Part shown: positions 41,963-49,892 of the stretch, in pieces | Numbering within the stretch: the stretch's first letter is position 1 | Layout of the letters: every line of letters starts with the position of its first letter | NCBI GenBank assembly: GCA_965261925.1 | Contig: OZ253486.1 | Span: forward strand, 434,001-498,000 | Direction: 5' to 3' | Origin: Bin87 sp965261925 | Lineage (GTDB): Bacteria > Chloroflexota > Dehalococcoidia > Lucifugimonadales > UBA3495 | DNA: 64,000 nt | Program-made: the position numbers and the translations under genes | Notes under the pieces: model-generated | Database searches by the model: none | Told to the model about the DNA's origin: nothing | Seen by the model: the letters and a program-made list of their open reading frames with translations, nothing else

Positions 41963-42358
41963 TTGGGTATCACACACGTCACCGCCATCGTCCGCAACCC
42001 GGCGCAGCCGGAGCGAACCTGGGAAGGAGAGTTCCTGGTGGACACCGGGGCCATAGATTGTCTCGTGCCGCAGCAGCATCTGGAAGCCATTGGCCTTGCT
42101 CCTCGATCGGAGCGGGTGTACAGCCTGGCCGACGGCAGCGAGATTCGGTTGGGAGTCGCGGTGGGCGAGATCGAATTATTGGGGGACATTGCCGGAGTAA
42201 CCATCGTCTGTGGCCCGCCGGACTCCGAACCGCTCCTGGGGGTAACGGCCCTTGAATCAATAGGAATCGAGGTGGACCCGCGCAACCAGTACCTGCGTAA
42301 GCTGCCATCAACGCGGTTGCGGACGCTGGGCGAAACGGCATACGACCCGCGGCAGTGA
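41963..42358 (+). CDS. Retropepsin-like (clan AA) aspartic protease
   Basis: 131 residues from TTG 41963, with GGAGG at 41952-41956. The single-lobed protease has the catalytic motif EFLVDTGAIDCLVP (DTG near residue 28), then ADGSEIRLGVAVGEIEL and PLLGVTALESIGIEVDPRNQYLRKL, the usual second half. Two subunits are expected to form the active site, as in retroviral proteases. Partner and substrate are unknown; it is paired with the antitoxin-like gene before it. The family member at 13.5-13.9 kb is broken. Confidence 0.82.
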   Translation: MGITHVTAIVRNPAQPERTWEGEFLVDTGAIDCLVPQQHLEAIGLAPRSERVYSLADGSEIRLGVAVGEIELLGDIAGVTIVCGPPDSEPLLGVTALESIGIEVDPRNQYLRKLPSTRLRTLGETAYDPRQ

Positions 42359-42432
42359 CCATGACCGGCGTTTATGTGGCGCTCATCGTCAACTCCGACA
42401 GATTTCACTACATTGATTTGGGAGAGAGTCAA

Positions 42433-42678
42433 ATGGTCACCACCGCCAAGGAACAATTCACCGGCCGAGCCGCGCCCGAACTGTTGGCGGCGATGCGGGA
42501 AATCGCCGCTGCGGAAGGACGCGATTTCGAGACCGCCCTGGAAGACGCCATGCGCCTGTATGTCGAATGCAAAACCGGCAATGAGGTACAGCCTGACGCG
42601 ATCGCCCACTTCCGGTACAGCCTGGAGCGCAACCGCAAGCTGATGGAACTGCTGGCGCAATCGGAGCGAACGAAATGA
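42433..42678 (+). CDS. Small antitoxin-like protein, copy 2
   Basis: 81 residues from ATG 42433, preceded by GGGAGAGAG. It is a tandem duplicate of the 41715 gene: the stretch encoding KEQFTGRAAPELLAAMREIA is almost base-for-base the same, and even the leader GATTTGGGA(T/G)AGAG is shared. The proteins diverge in the middle and match again at SLERNRKLMELLAQSE. It is followed by a remnant antitoxin start and hicA rather than a protease, so the copy has been recombined onto a new neighbour. Confidence 0.65.
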   Translation: MVTTAKEQFTGRAAPELLAAMREIAAAEGRDFETALEDAMRLYVECKTGNEVQPDAIAHFRYSLERNRKLMELLAQSERTK

Positions 42679-42740
42679 CTAAGGTTGCCGAAATAAAGTT
42701 GGCCATCACGCAACTGCCGTATGCCTCCCAGAGTACGTGA
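42675..42740 (+). pseudogene. Remnant of an antitoxin N-terminus
   Basis: An ATG overlapping the previous stop (ATGA) opens a 21-codon frame MTKVAEIKLAITQLPYASQST ending in TGA. The first 15 residues look like the start of common small antitoxins (V-A-E-I-K-x-A-I-x-x-L-P). The frame then breaks and overlaps the hicA start at 42721. It is probably a deletion scar joining two toxin-antitoxin loci. Confidence 0.45.
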
Positions 42741-42927
42741 AGCAATCCGCATAGTTGAACAGGATGGCTGGTTTCATGTAAGAACGCGGGGCAGCCATCG
42801 CCGATACAAACACCCCGAAAAACCGGGGCGAGTGACAATTGCGGGCAACCCCGGCGAAGAACTGGACATCAAAACCTGGTACAGCATCCTTGAACAGGCA
42901 GGGCTCGACAGGAGGGACTACCGATGA
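42721..42927 (+). CDS. hicA: HicA family mRNA interferase toxin
   Basis: 68 residues, the usual HicA length. The dsRBD-like fold has the conserved catalytic His in TRGSHRRYKHP, followed by GRVTIAGNPGEELDIKTWYSILEQAGL, the family end. It cleaves mRNA when free of HicB. Toxin first and antitoxin second, overlapping by 4 bp (ATGA), is the standard hicAB order. Confidence 0.93.
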   Translation: MPPRVREAIRIVEQDGWFHVRTRGSHRRYKHPEKPGRVTIAGNPGEELDIKTWYSILEQAGLDRRDYR

Positions 42928-43154
42928 AATTTGTGGCGCTAATCGCCAAAACGGGCACCGGATATTCGGCGCACTTGCCGGACCTCCCCGGCTGCATCGC
43001 CGCCGCCGGCACCTTTGAGGAAACGCGTGAGCTCATTCAGGAAGCTGCTGCCTTCCACCTGGAAGGAATGGTCGAGGACAGCGAGCAAATCCCGGAGCCG
43101 ATCTACACCGCCGTAGAGGTGGAAGTACCCGCTCCGGCTCCCGCTGAATCGTAA
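42924..43154 (+). CDS. hicB: HicB family antitoxin
   Basis: 76 residues. FVALIAKTGTGYSAHLPDLPGCIAAAGTFEETRELIQEAAAFHLEGM is the partially degraded RNase H-like HicB fold that neutralises HicA. No C-terminal DNA-binding domain is present; the protein ends in a Pro/Glu/Ala tail (VEVEVPAPAPAES). Autoregulation would therefore need another protein. hsdS begins 27 bp downstream. Confidence 0.92.
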   Translation: MKFVALIAKTGTGYSAHLPDLPGCIAAAGTFEETRELIQEAAAFHLEGMVEDSEQIPEPIYTAVEVEVPAPAPAES

Positions 43155-43181
43155 GTAGCCAGCCGTCGTAGAAGCTGCACG

Positions 43182-43279
43182 ATGACACAGGATGCTCAAC
43201 AACGAGAACCGGCTCCCGGATGGGTGCGAACTGATTTGGGCAGCGTCAGCGACGTCCTATCGGGCTTTGGATTCCCTAA
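43182..43279 (+). pseudogene. hsdS: hsdS 5' fragment, cut by an IS701 element
   Basis: The ATG at 43182 opens MTQDAQQREPAPGWVRTDLG, then SVSDVLSGFGFP, the standard N-terminus of a type I specificity subunit's first target recognition domain. The frame is interrupted at CCT-AA, where the CTAA duplication (43276-43279) borders the first IS701. The continuation begins at 46137. Together they would give an HsdS of ordinary length. Confidence 0.88.
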
Positions 43280-44712
43280 TACTACAGTCGCGCTTGAACT
43301 TGGTAGCATAGGCCCATGAATACAGGTGAGAGGGGAGGGGTTGGAAATGGGTCAGACATTGCTGGAGCGAGAGGACGTGCTGGAGGAAGCGCTGGATTGG
43401 GAGGCTGGGCTCCAGGAGTTGCACGGGCGTATCGCCCATCGTTTCAGCCGCAGCGAGTCTCGCCAGCGGGTTCTGGCATACCTGCAAGGGTTGCTGGGGT
43501 CGGTGGAGCGCAAGAACGGGTGGCAGTTGGCGGAATATGCTGGGGACGCGACGCCCGATGGGGTGCAGCGGTTGCTGGCGGTATACCAGTGGGACGCTGA
43601 TGAGGTGCGGGACGACCTGCGGGGGTACGTGGTGGAGCATCTGGGCGATGCTGGCGGGGTGCTGGTGGTGGACGAGACGGGGTTTCTGAAGAAGGGGAGG
43701 AGGTCGGTGGGGGTGAAGCGGCAGTACAGCGGGACGGCGGGGAAGGTGGAGAACTGTCAGATCGGAGTGTTCCTGGCCTATGGCAGCCGCCACGGCGCGG
43801 CCTTTCTGGATCGGGAGCTGTATCTGCCCCAGGAGTGGGCGGCGGACGGGGCGCGGCGACGGGAAGCCGGTGTGCCCCAGGACGTGGTCTTTCATACCAA
43901 AGCGCAACTGGCCCAACAGATGATCACCCGCGCGGTGGCGGCTGGGGTGCCCTTTGCCTGGGTAACTGGGGATACGGTGTACGGCAATGACCGGAAACTG
44001 CGGCGGTGGCTGGAGGAACAGGGCCGGCCCTACGTGCTGGCGGTGAAGAGCAATGAGCCGCTGTGGGCGGACAGGGAGGGTGGCGCGGCGCAGGTGGCGG
44101 CCCGTGAACTGGCCCAGCAGATACCCGATGACCGGTGGCAACCTCTGAGCGCTGGTGATGGCAGCAAGGGGCCGCGCCTCTACGATTGGGGTTGGGTGCC
44201 GATAGGGCCCGGGTCGGAGCCGGACCAAGGGCATTGGCTGCTGGTGCGTCGCAGCATCGCCGATCCTGAGGACCTGGCCTACTACGCCTGTTTTGGTACG
44301 GGAGAGGCATCGCTGTCGGAACTGGTGCGCGTGGCGGGCACCCGGTGGATCATCGAAGACGCCTTCAAGGAGGCCAAGCAGGAGGTGGGGCTGGACGAGT
44401 ACGAGGTGCGTCTGTGGGTCGGCTGGTACCGGCACATCACCCTGGCCCTGCTGGCCCACGCCTTTCTGGCGGTAATCCGGTCCTACGCCGCCGGTGGCGA
44501 CGGTAAAAGGGGGATATGTCCCCGGGAGAACTCATCCCGCTGACCGTGCCCGAGGTGAGACGGTTGTTATGCCGGCTGCTGTGGTTGCCCCGTGGCAGTC
44601 CTGCCCTGTCCATCCACTGGTCGGGATGGAGACGGCGGCACCAGGCCCGAGCCATGCAGTGTCACTACCGAAGACGCCTTCAGAAACCTTCATCGCAAGC
44701 GCGACTGTAGTA
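43280..44712 (+). mobile_element. IS701-family element, first copy
   Basis: 1433 bp. The ends are inverted repeats TACTACAGTCGCGCTTG (43280) and CAAGCGCGACTGTAGTA (to 44712). The left flank CTAA fits the YTAR target rule of the family. The right flank is CTAG, shared with the second copy. It holds one transposase gene whose tail is out of frame. Confidence 0.9.
43347..44543 (+). CDS. IS701-family transposase, copy 1, tail out of frame
   Basis: 398 residues from ATG 43347 behind GGAGGGG. The DDE residues are D109 (LVVDETGFLKKG), D209 (WVTGDTVYGND) and E337 (RWIIEDAFKEAKQEVGLDEY). The frame ends KRGICPRENSSR after an A4G5 run at 44505-44513. The conserved C-terminus (GELIPLTVPEVRRLLCRLLW to QARAMQCHYRRRL) lies in a different frame just beyond, to about 44710. 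Either the tail was lost by a slip in the run, or slippage makes both products. The catalytic core is intact. Confidence 0.88.
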   Translation: MGQTLLEREDVLEEALDWEAGLQELHGRIAHRFSRSESRQRVLAYLQGLLGSVERKNGWQLAEYAGDATPDGVQRLLAVYQWDADEVRDDLRGYVVEHLGDAGGVLVVDETGFLKKGRRSVGVKRQYSGTAGKVENCQIGVFLAYGSRHGAAFLDRELYLPQEWAADGARRREAGVPQDVVFHTKAQLAQQMITRAVAAGVPFAWVTGDTVYGNDRKLRRWLEEQGRPYVLAVKSNEPLWADREGGAAQVAARELAQQIPDDRWQPLSAGDGSKGPRLYDWGWVPIGPGSEPDQGHWLLVRRSIADPEDLAYYACFGTGEASLSELVRVAGTRWIIEDAFKEAKQEVGLDEYEVRLWVGWYRHITLALLAHAFLAVIRSYAAGGDGKRGICPRENSSR

Positions 44713-44716
44713 CTAG

Positions 44717-46136
44717 TACTACAGTCGCGCTTGCCTTTGGTAGGATAGGCCCATGATTACTGGTGTGAGCGGAGGGGTTGGAAATGGGTCAGACATTACT
44801 GGAGCGAGAGGATGTGCTGGACTGGGAGGTTGGGCTCGAGGCGCTGCACGGGCGTATCGCGTCGCGTTTCAGCCGCAGTGAGTCGCGGCAGCGGGTTCTG
44901 GCGTACCTGAAAGGATTGCTGGGGTCGGTGGAGCGCAAGAATGGGTGGCAGTTGGCCGAATATGCTGGCGACGCCACCCCCGACGGGGTGCAGCGGTTGC
45001 TGGCGGTGTACCACTGGGACGCGGACCAAGTACGGGACGACCTGCAAGGGTATGTGGTGGAGCATCTGGGCGACCCCGGCGGGGTGCTGGTGGTGGATGA
45101 GACGGGGTTTCTGAAGCAAGGCCGGAAGTCGGTGGGGGTAAAGCGGCAGTACAGCGGCACGGCGGGGAAGGTGGAGAACTGCCAGATCGGAGTGTTCCTG
45201 GCCTATGGCAGCCGAAGGGGCGCGGCCTTTCTGGATCGGGAGCTGTATCTGCCCCAGGAATGGGCGGAGGATGTGGAGCGGCGGCGGGAAGCCGGTGCCC
45301 CGGAAGGGGTGGTCTTTCGCACCAAGGCACAACTGGCTCAGGAGATGATCAGCCGCGCGGTGGCGGTTGGGGCGCCCTTTGCCTGGGTAACTGGGGATAC
45401 GGTGTACGGTAATGACCGCCGGTTGCGGCGGTGGCTGGAGGAGCAGGGCCTGTGTTATGTGCTGGCAGTGAAGAACAATGAGCCGCTGTGGGTCGACACG
45501 GAGCGTGGCTCGGCGCCGGTGGCGGCCCGTGAACTGGCCCAGCAGATACCCGATGACCAGTGGCAACGTCTGAGCGGTGGGGAGGGCAGCAAAGGGCCAC
45601 GCCGCTACGATTGGGGTTGGTTGCCGATACGACCCTGTTCGGAGCCGGACCAAAGGCATTGGCTGCTGGTGCGCCGCAGCATTGCCGATCCTGATGACCT
45701 GGCCTACTACGCCTGTTTTGGTACGGGAGAGGTATCTCTGGCGGAACTGGTGCGCGTGGCTGGCACCCGGTGGATCATCGAAGATGTCTTCAAGGAGGCC
45801 AAACAGGAGGTGGGGCTGGATGAGTATCAGGTGCGCCTGTGGGTCGGCTGGCGCCGGCACATCACCCTGGCCATGCTGGCCCATGCCTTTCTGGCGGTAA
45901 TCCGGTCCTATGCCGCCGGTGGCGACGGTAAAAGGGGATAGGTTCGTGGGAGAACTCATCCCACTGACCGTGCCCGAGGTCAGACGGTTGCTGTGCCGGC
46001 TGCTGTGGCTGCCCCGTGGCAGTCCTGCCCTGACCATCCACTGGTCGGGATGGAGACGGCGGCACCAGGCCCGGGCCATGCAATGTCACTACCGGAGACG
46101 CCTTCAGACACCTTCATCACAAGCGCGACTGTAGTA
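44717..46136 (+). mobile_element. IS701-family element, second copy
   Basis: 1420 bp, same orientation as the first copy and separated from it by only CTAG (44713-44716). The same terminal inverted repeats are present (TACTACAGTCGCGCTTG at 44717). The right flank is CTAA (46137-46140), matching the left flank of the first copy. The copies are close but not identical, with differences throughout the transposase gene, so this is not a very recent duplication. Confidence 0.9.
44784..45941 (+). CDS. IS701-family transposase, copy 2, tail out of frame
   Basis: 385 residues from ATG 44784 behind GGAGGGG. All three catalytic acids are present (VVDETG, TGDTVYG, IIEDVFKEAK). The N-terminus lacks a few residues found in copy 1 (EEALDWE shortened to DWE). 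After an A4G4 run at 45930-45937 the frame stops at TAG. The conserved C-terminal stretch GELIPLTVPEVRRLL continues in yet another frame to about 46134. The shift relative to the tail is the opposite of that in copy 1, because the G run is one base shorter. Confidence 0.88.
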   Translation: MGQTLLEREDVLDWEVGLEALHGRIASRFSRSESRQRVLAYLKGLLGSVERKNGWQLAEYAGDATPDGVQRLLAVYHWDADQVRDDLQGYVVEHLGDPGGVLVVDETGFLKQGRKSVGVKRQYSGTAGKVENCQIGVFLAYGSRRGAAFLDRELYLPQEWAEDVERRREAGAPEGVVFRTKAQLAQEMISRAVAVGAPFAWVTGDTVYGNDRRLRRWLEEQGLCYVLAVKNNEPLWVDTERGSAPVAARELAQQIPDDQWQRLSGGEGSKGPRRYDWGWLPIRPCSEPDQRHWLLVRRSIADPDDLAYYACFGTGEVSLAELVRVAGTRWIIEDVFKEAKQEVGLDEYQVRLWVGWRRHITLAMLAHAFLAVIRSYAAGGDGKRG

Positions 46137-47584
46137 CTAAGCGGCTCCAAGGAAAACGGCACGGCGAACTTCCATTTTTCAAAGTTGGCGATATTTCTGA
46201 GAATTGGAAATCAGGCCGCACGTACCTAAACGCCGCCAACAATTACCTGAGCCGTGAGGAAGCCGCGTCCATCAACGCCAAAACTTTGCCTGCCGGCGCG
46301 ACCGTATTTGCAAAGATCGGAGAGGCGATCTCGCTTAACCGACGATCGATTTTGACGCAACCATCATTGGTTGACAACAACGTTATGGCCGTCAGCCCAA
46401 CGCCCGACGCTCTTGCATCGGAGTTCGTTTTCTATTTCTTGTGCACCATCAAACTGGGAGATGTCGCTAGAGCGACCGCGGTTCCGTCAGTCCGGAAAGG
46501 CGATGTAGAGGATATCTCACTCCCCCTCCCGCCCCTCCCCGAGCAGCGGCGCATTGTTGCGGAGATTGAGAAGCAGTTCACTCGGCTAGATGCGTCGGTG
46601 GCGGCGCTACGGCGGACCCAGGCGAACCTGAAACGTTACCGGGCCAGCGTCCTGCGCGCCGCCTGCTCCGGCGAGCTGGTGGCCACGGAGGCGGAGCTGG
46701 CCCGCGCCGAGGGTCGGAAGTACGAGCCGGCCGATGTCCTGCTAGAGCGCATCCTGGCGGAGCGTCGGGCGCGCTGGGAAGCGCAGGAGAAACGGCGGGG
46801 TAAGTACCAGGAGCCGGCCGCGCCCGATACGTCCGACCTGCCTCCGGTGCCGGAGGGTTGGGCGTGGGCGACGGTTGATGCTCTCATCATCGAGCCACTT
46901 GCCAACGGTAGATCGGTCAAGACCGCATCAGATGGTTTCCCGGTGTTGCGGCTAACGGCTTTGCAGGGCGGGCAAATAAACCAGAATGAGTTCAAAGTCG
47001 GTGCATGGACCGAGCAAGAAGCCGAACCGTTTTTGATCCGGGAAGGCGATTTCTTTGCCTCCCGCGGCAATGGGTCGATAAAGCTGGTCGGGCTGGGAGG
47101 GATCGTCGGTCACGTACAAACGCCGGTCGCATATCCGGATACTTTGATCCGATTTCGATTGCATCCAGAGGTCGCGCTGAGTTACTTCGCTCAAGTGTGG
47201 AACTCGGCGACAATCCGCCAGCAATTGGAAACTATCGCGAGAACTACGGCAGGCATCCATAAGGTCAATCAGCAAGACTTGTCCATATGCACAATCCCAA
47301 TCCCACCCCTAGCCGAGCAGCGCCGCATCGTGGCCGAGGTGGAGCGGCGGTTGTCGGTCATCCAGCAGGCGGAGGCGGTGGTGGAGGTCAGCCTGCACCG
47401 CGCCGAGCGGCTGCGCCAGAGCATTCTCAAAAGGGCGTTCTCCGGCCAACTGGCGCCCCAGGACCCGGACGACGAGCCCGCGGCGGTCCTGCTGGAACGC
47501 ATCCGTGCCCAGCGGGAAGCCGAGCTGGCGGCGGCATCCGCGACCCGTAAACGGCCGGCCCGACGGAAGCAGACCGCGCCCTAA
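46137..47584 (+). pseudogene. hsdS: hsdS 3' fragment
   Basis: From the CTAA duplication the frame reads LQGKRHGELPFFKVGDISENW, the rest of the first target recognition domain, then the central conserved helix (LPPLPEQRRIVAEIEKQFTRLDASVAALRRTQANLKRYRASVLRAA), the second recognition domain (about 46850-47280) and the final helix (IPPLAEQRRIVAEVERRLSVIQQAEAVVEVSLHRAERLRQSILKRAFSGQL). An internal ATG at 46286 could give a 432-residue truncated protein with one full recognition domain. Without the N-terminal part the original DNA specificity is lost. The Uma2 gene follows. Confidence 0.9.
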
Positions 47585-47620
47585 TCTGTGGCATACTGCC
47601 CGCCAAGGACGGTGAGTGAA

Positions 47621-48313
47621 ATGGTTGCCAAACCCACCGGCGATACGCCGGCAACGGCGCCGGAGGAGACCCGGATTGCCGGAGAATCCATGCCGCCGCC
47701 GCTGCGCCTGGAGTTCGGGCTGGCGCTGGAAGCGTTGGCCGAGGCGGGGTACGCCGGCTGCGGGCTGGACGAATGGCTGGTGCAATTCAACCAGGCCAAC
47801 CGTGAAGCGGTGGGCAAGCTGGAGCTGACCGCTGAGGGAGTGTTGCTGGTATCGCCCATGCAGAGCAAAACCGGGTCACTACTGGAAATGATACTCGCCG
47901 GTGAATTGTACGGCTGGGCGCGGGAGCACGGCGGGGAAGCCCACGGCTCGCGGTTGGGCGTCCATCTCCCCAGTGGAGCCCGCTATGCTCCCGACGCGGC
48001 GTGGCTGTCTCCGGAGCAGTTGGCCGACTATTCCCCCTCGCGAGACACCTGGCTGCTGCACTTCTGTCCCCACTTTGTGGCGGAGGTGATGTCGCGCCAC
48101 GACCGTCCGGCGGAGGCGCGGCGCAAGATGGATGACTACATCGCCCACGGCGCGCGCCTGGGCTGGCTGATCGACCCCTTCCGACGGCAGGTGCATATCT
48201 ACCTTCCCGGCGCCGAACCCCTGGTTCTGGACGACCCCGAGGTGGTGAGCGGCGACCCGGAACTGCCGGGCTTCGTGTTCAACATCCGCGCGCTGGTCTT
48301 CGACGCTCAGTAG
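47621..48313 (+). CDS. Uma2 family (DUF820) endonuclease-like protein
   Basis: 230 residues from ATG 47621 (an upstream in-frame GTG at 47588 is possible). The family's PD-(D/E)xK core shows YAPDAAWLSPEQL, then HFVAEVMSRHDRPAEARRKMDDYIAHGARLGWLIDPFRRQVHIYLPG, with Asp, Glu and the downstream Asp in the expected order; the usual Lys after VAEV is replaced by Met-Ser-Arg, so activity is uncertain. Such genes are often mobile. Here it sits inside the restriction-modification operon between hsdS and hsdM, which is an unusual place. It may cotranscribe with them without sharing their job. Confidence 0.85.
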   Translation: MVAKPTGDTPATAPEETRIAGESMPPPLRLEFGLALEALAEAGYAGCGLDEWLVQFNQANREAVGKLELTAEGVLLVSPMQSKTGSLLEMILAGELYGWAREHGGEAHGSRLGVHLPSGARYAPDAAWLSPEQLADYSPSRDTWLLHFCPHFVAEVMSRHDRPAEARRKMDDYIAHGARLGWLIDPFRRQVHIYLPGAEPLVLDDPEVVSGDPELPGFVFNIRALVFDAQ

Positions 48314-48321
48314 GCCGCCCC

Positions 48322-49815
48322 ATGACTACGGCAACCACCGTCGGGCAGAAGCTGTGGAACTACTGCGACGTGCTGCGCAACGCCGGCCTGTCCTACGGTG
48401 ACTACCTGGAGCAACTCACCTACCTCATCTTCCTCAAGATGATGCACGAGCTGACCCAACCACCCTACACCATGCTGGCCGACCACCGGCCGCCGCCCAT
48501 TCCCGAGGGCTGCGACTGGCCCAGCCTGCTGGCGCGGGACGGCGCGGATCTGGATCAACACTACCGCCACACGCTGGAAACCCTGTCCCAGCAGGAGGGC
48601 ACGCTGGGGGTGATTTTCAGCAAGGCCCAGAGCCGCATCCAGGAACCGGCCATGCTGACCCGCCTGGTCAAGGAGCTCATCGACAGCGAGAACTGGCACG
48701 GCCTCAGCGCCGACGTCAAGGGCGACGCCTACGAGTCGCTGTTGGAGCGCAACGCCCAGGACGTGAAGACCGGCGCCGGCCAGTACTTCACGCCGCGCCC
48801 GCTCATCGAAGCCATCGTGGACGTGATGCGGCCCGGGCCGGACACGACCATCTGCGACCCGGCCTGCGGCACCGGCGGGTTTCTCCTCGCCGCCCACGAC
48901 TACATCGTGCAGCATCACCCGACCATGAACCGGGAGCAGCGGGACCATCTGCAAAGCGACGCGCTGCACGGCTGGGAGATCGTGGACAGCGCGGCGCGTC
49001 TCGGCGTGATGAACCTGTACCTCCACGGCATCGGCGGCGACCGCACCAACATCGTTGTGGACGACAGCCTGCGCGCGCCGCCCAGCGACCACTACGACAT
49101 GGTGCTGACCAATCCGCCCTTCGGCCGCACGTCCACGCTGACCTACGTCAACGCCGCGGGCAAGACGGAGCGACAGAGCCTGACGGTGGAGCGTCCCGAT
49201 TTCTGGGCCACCACCAGCAACCGGCAGCTGAGCTTCCTGCAGCACGTCCGCACGCTGCTGAAGATCAACGGCAGCGCGGCCATCGTCCTGCCCGACAACG
49301 TGCTGTTCGAGGGTGGCGCCGGCGAGACCATCCGCCGCCGTCTATTGCAGGAGTGCGACGCGCATACTCTGCTGCGGCTGCCCACCGGCGTGTTCTACGC
49401 CCAGGGGGTCAAGGCCAACGTGCTGTTCTTCGACCGCAAGCCGGCCAGCGAGACGCCGTGGACGCGGGAGATGTGGATCTACGACCTGCGCACCAACCGG
49501 CGCTTCACCCTGAAAACCAACCCGCTGACCCGCGCGCACCTGGACGACTTCGTATCCTGCTACCGCGCCGACGACCGCACCCAACGCGCAGAGACCGAAC
49601 GGTTCCACCGCTTCACCTACGAAGACCTAACCCAACGGGATAAGGCCAACCTGGACATCTTCTGGCTCCGCGACGAAAGCCTCGAAGACTCCGAAAACCT
49701 GCCGCCGCCCAACCAGATCGCCGAAGAGATCATGGAAGACCTGCGCGCCGCGCTGGAACAGTTGGAGACAATTGCGGCGGATTTGGGTGAGGAGGAGACG
49801 TTATCTCAGGCTTGA
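48322..49815 (+). CDS. hsdM: Type I restriction-modification system, M subunit (adenine-N6 methylase)
   Basis: 497 residues. The N-terminal helical domain (KLWNYCDVLRNAGLSYGDYLEQLTYLIFLKMM) is followed by GQYFTPRPLIEAIVDVMRP and the SAM-binding motif DPACGTGGFLLAAHDYI near residue 179. The catalytic NPPFG is at about 263. The C-terminus ends in a Glu-rich helix. It methylates the target adenine and forms the core complex with HsdS and HsdR. Since hsdS is interrupted, HsdM here probably lacks its normal specificity partner. It converges on the PHP-ATPase gene, 77 bp apart. Confidence 0.95.
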   Translation: MTTATTVGQKLWNYCDVLRNAGLSYGDYLEQLTYLIFLKMMHELTQPPYTMLADHRPPPIPEGCDWPSLLARDGADLDQHYRHTLETLSQQEGTLGVIFSKAQSRIQEPAMLTRLVKELIDSENWHGLSADVKGDAYESLLERNAQDVKTGAGQYFTPRPLIEAIVDVMRPGPDTTICDPACGTGGFLLAAHDYIVQHHPTMNREQRDHLQSDALHGWEIVDSAARLGVMNLYLHGIGGDRTNIVVDDSLRAPPSDHYDMVLTNPPFGRTSTLTYVNAAGKTERQSLTVERPDFWATTSNRQLSFLQHVRTLLKINGSAAIVLPDNVLFEGGAGETIRRRLLQECDAHTLLRLPTGVFYAQGVKANVLFFDRKPASETPWTREMWIYDLRTNRRFTLKTNPLTRAHLDDFVSCYRADDRTQRAETERFHRFTYEDLTQRDKANLDIFWLRDESLEDSENLPPPNQIAEEIMEDLRAALEQLETIAADLGEEETLSQA

Positions 49816-49892
49816 CATGGATGACTTTTTGACAGATTGGACTTGGCCTGACCTGCTCTCCCTCACTGGGTTTTTGCGGTGGGCATCCTCAA

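Noticed and set aside
44494..44748. Separate small gene at the end of the first IS701
   Set aside because: The frame containing GELIPLTVPEVRRLL is the displaced tail of the transposase, not an independent gene.
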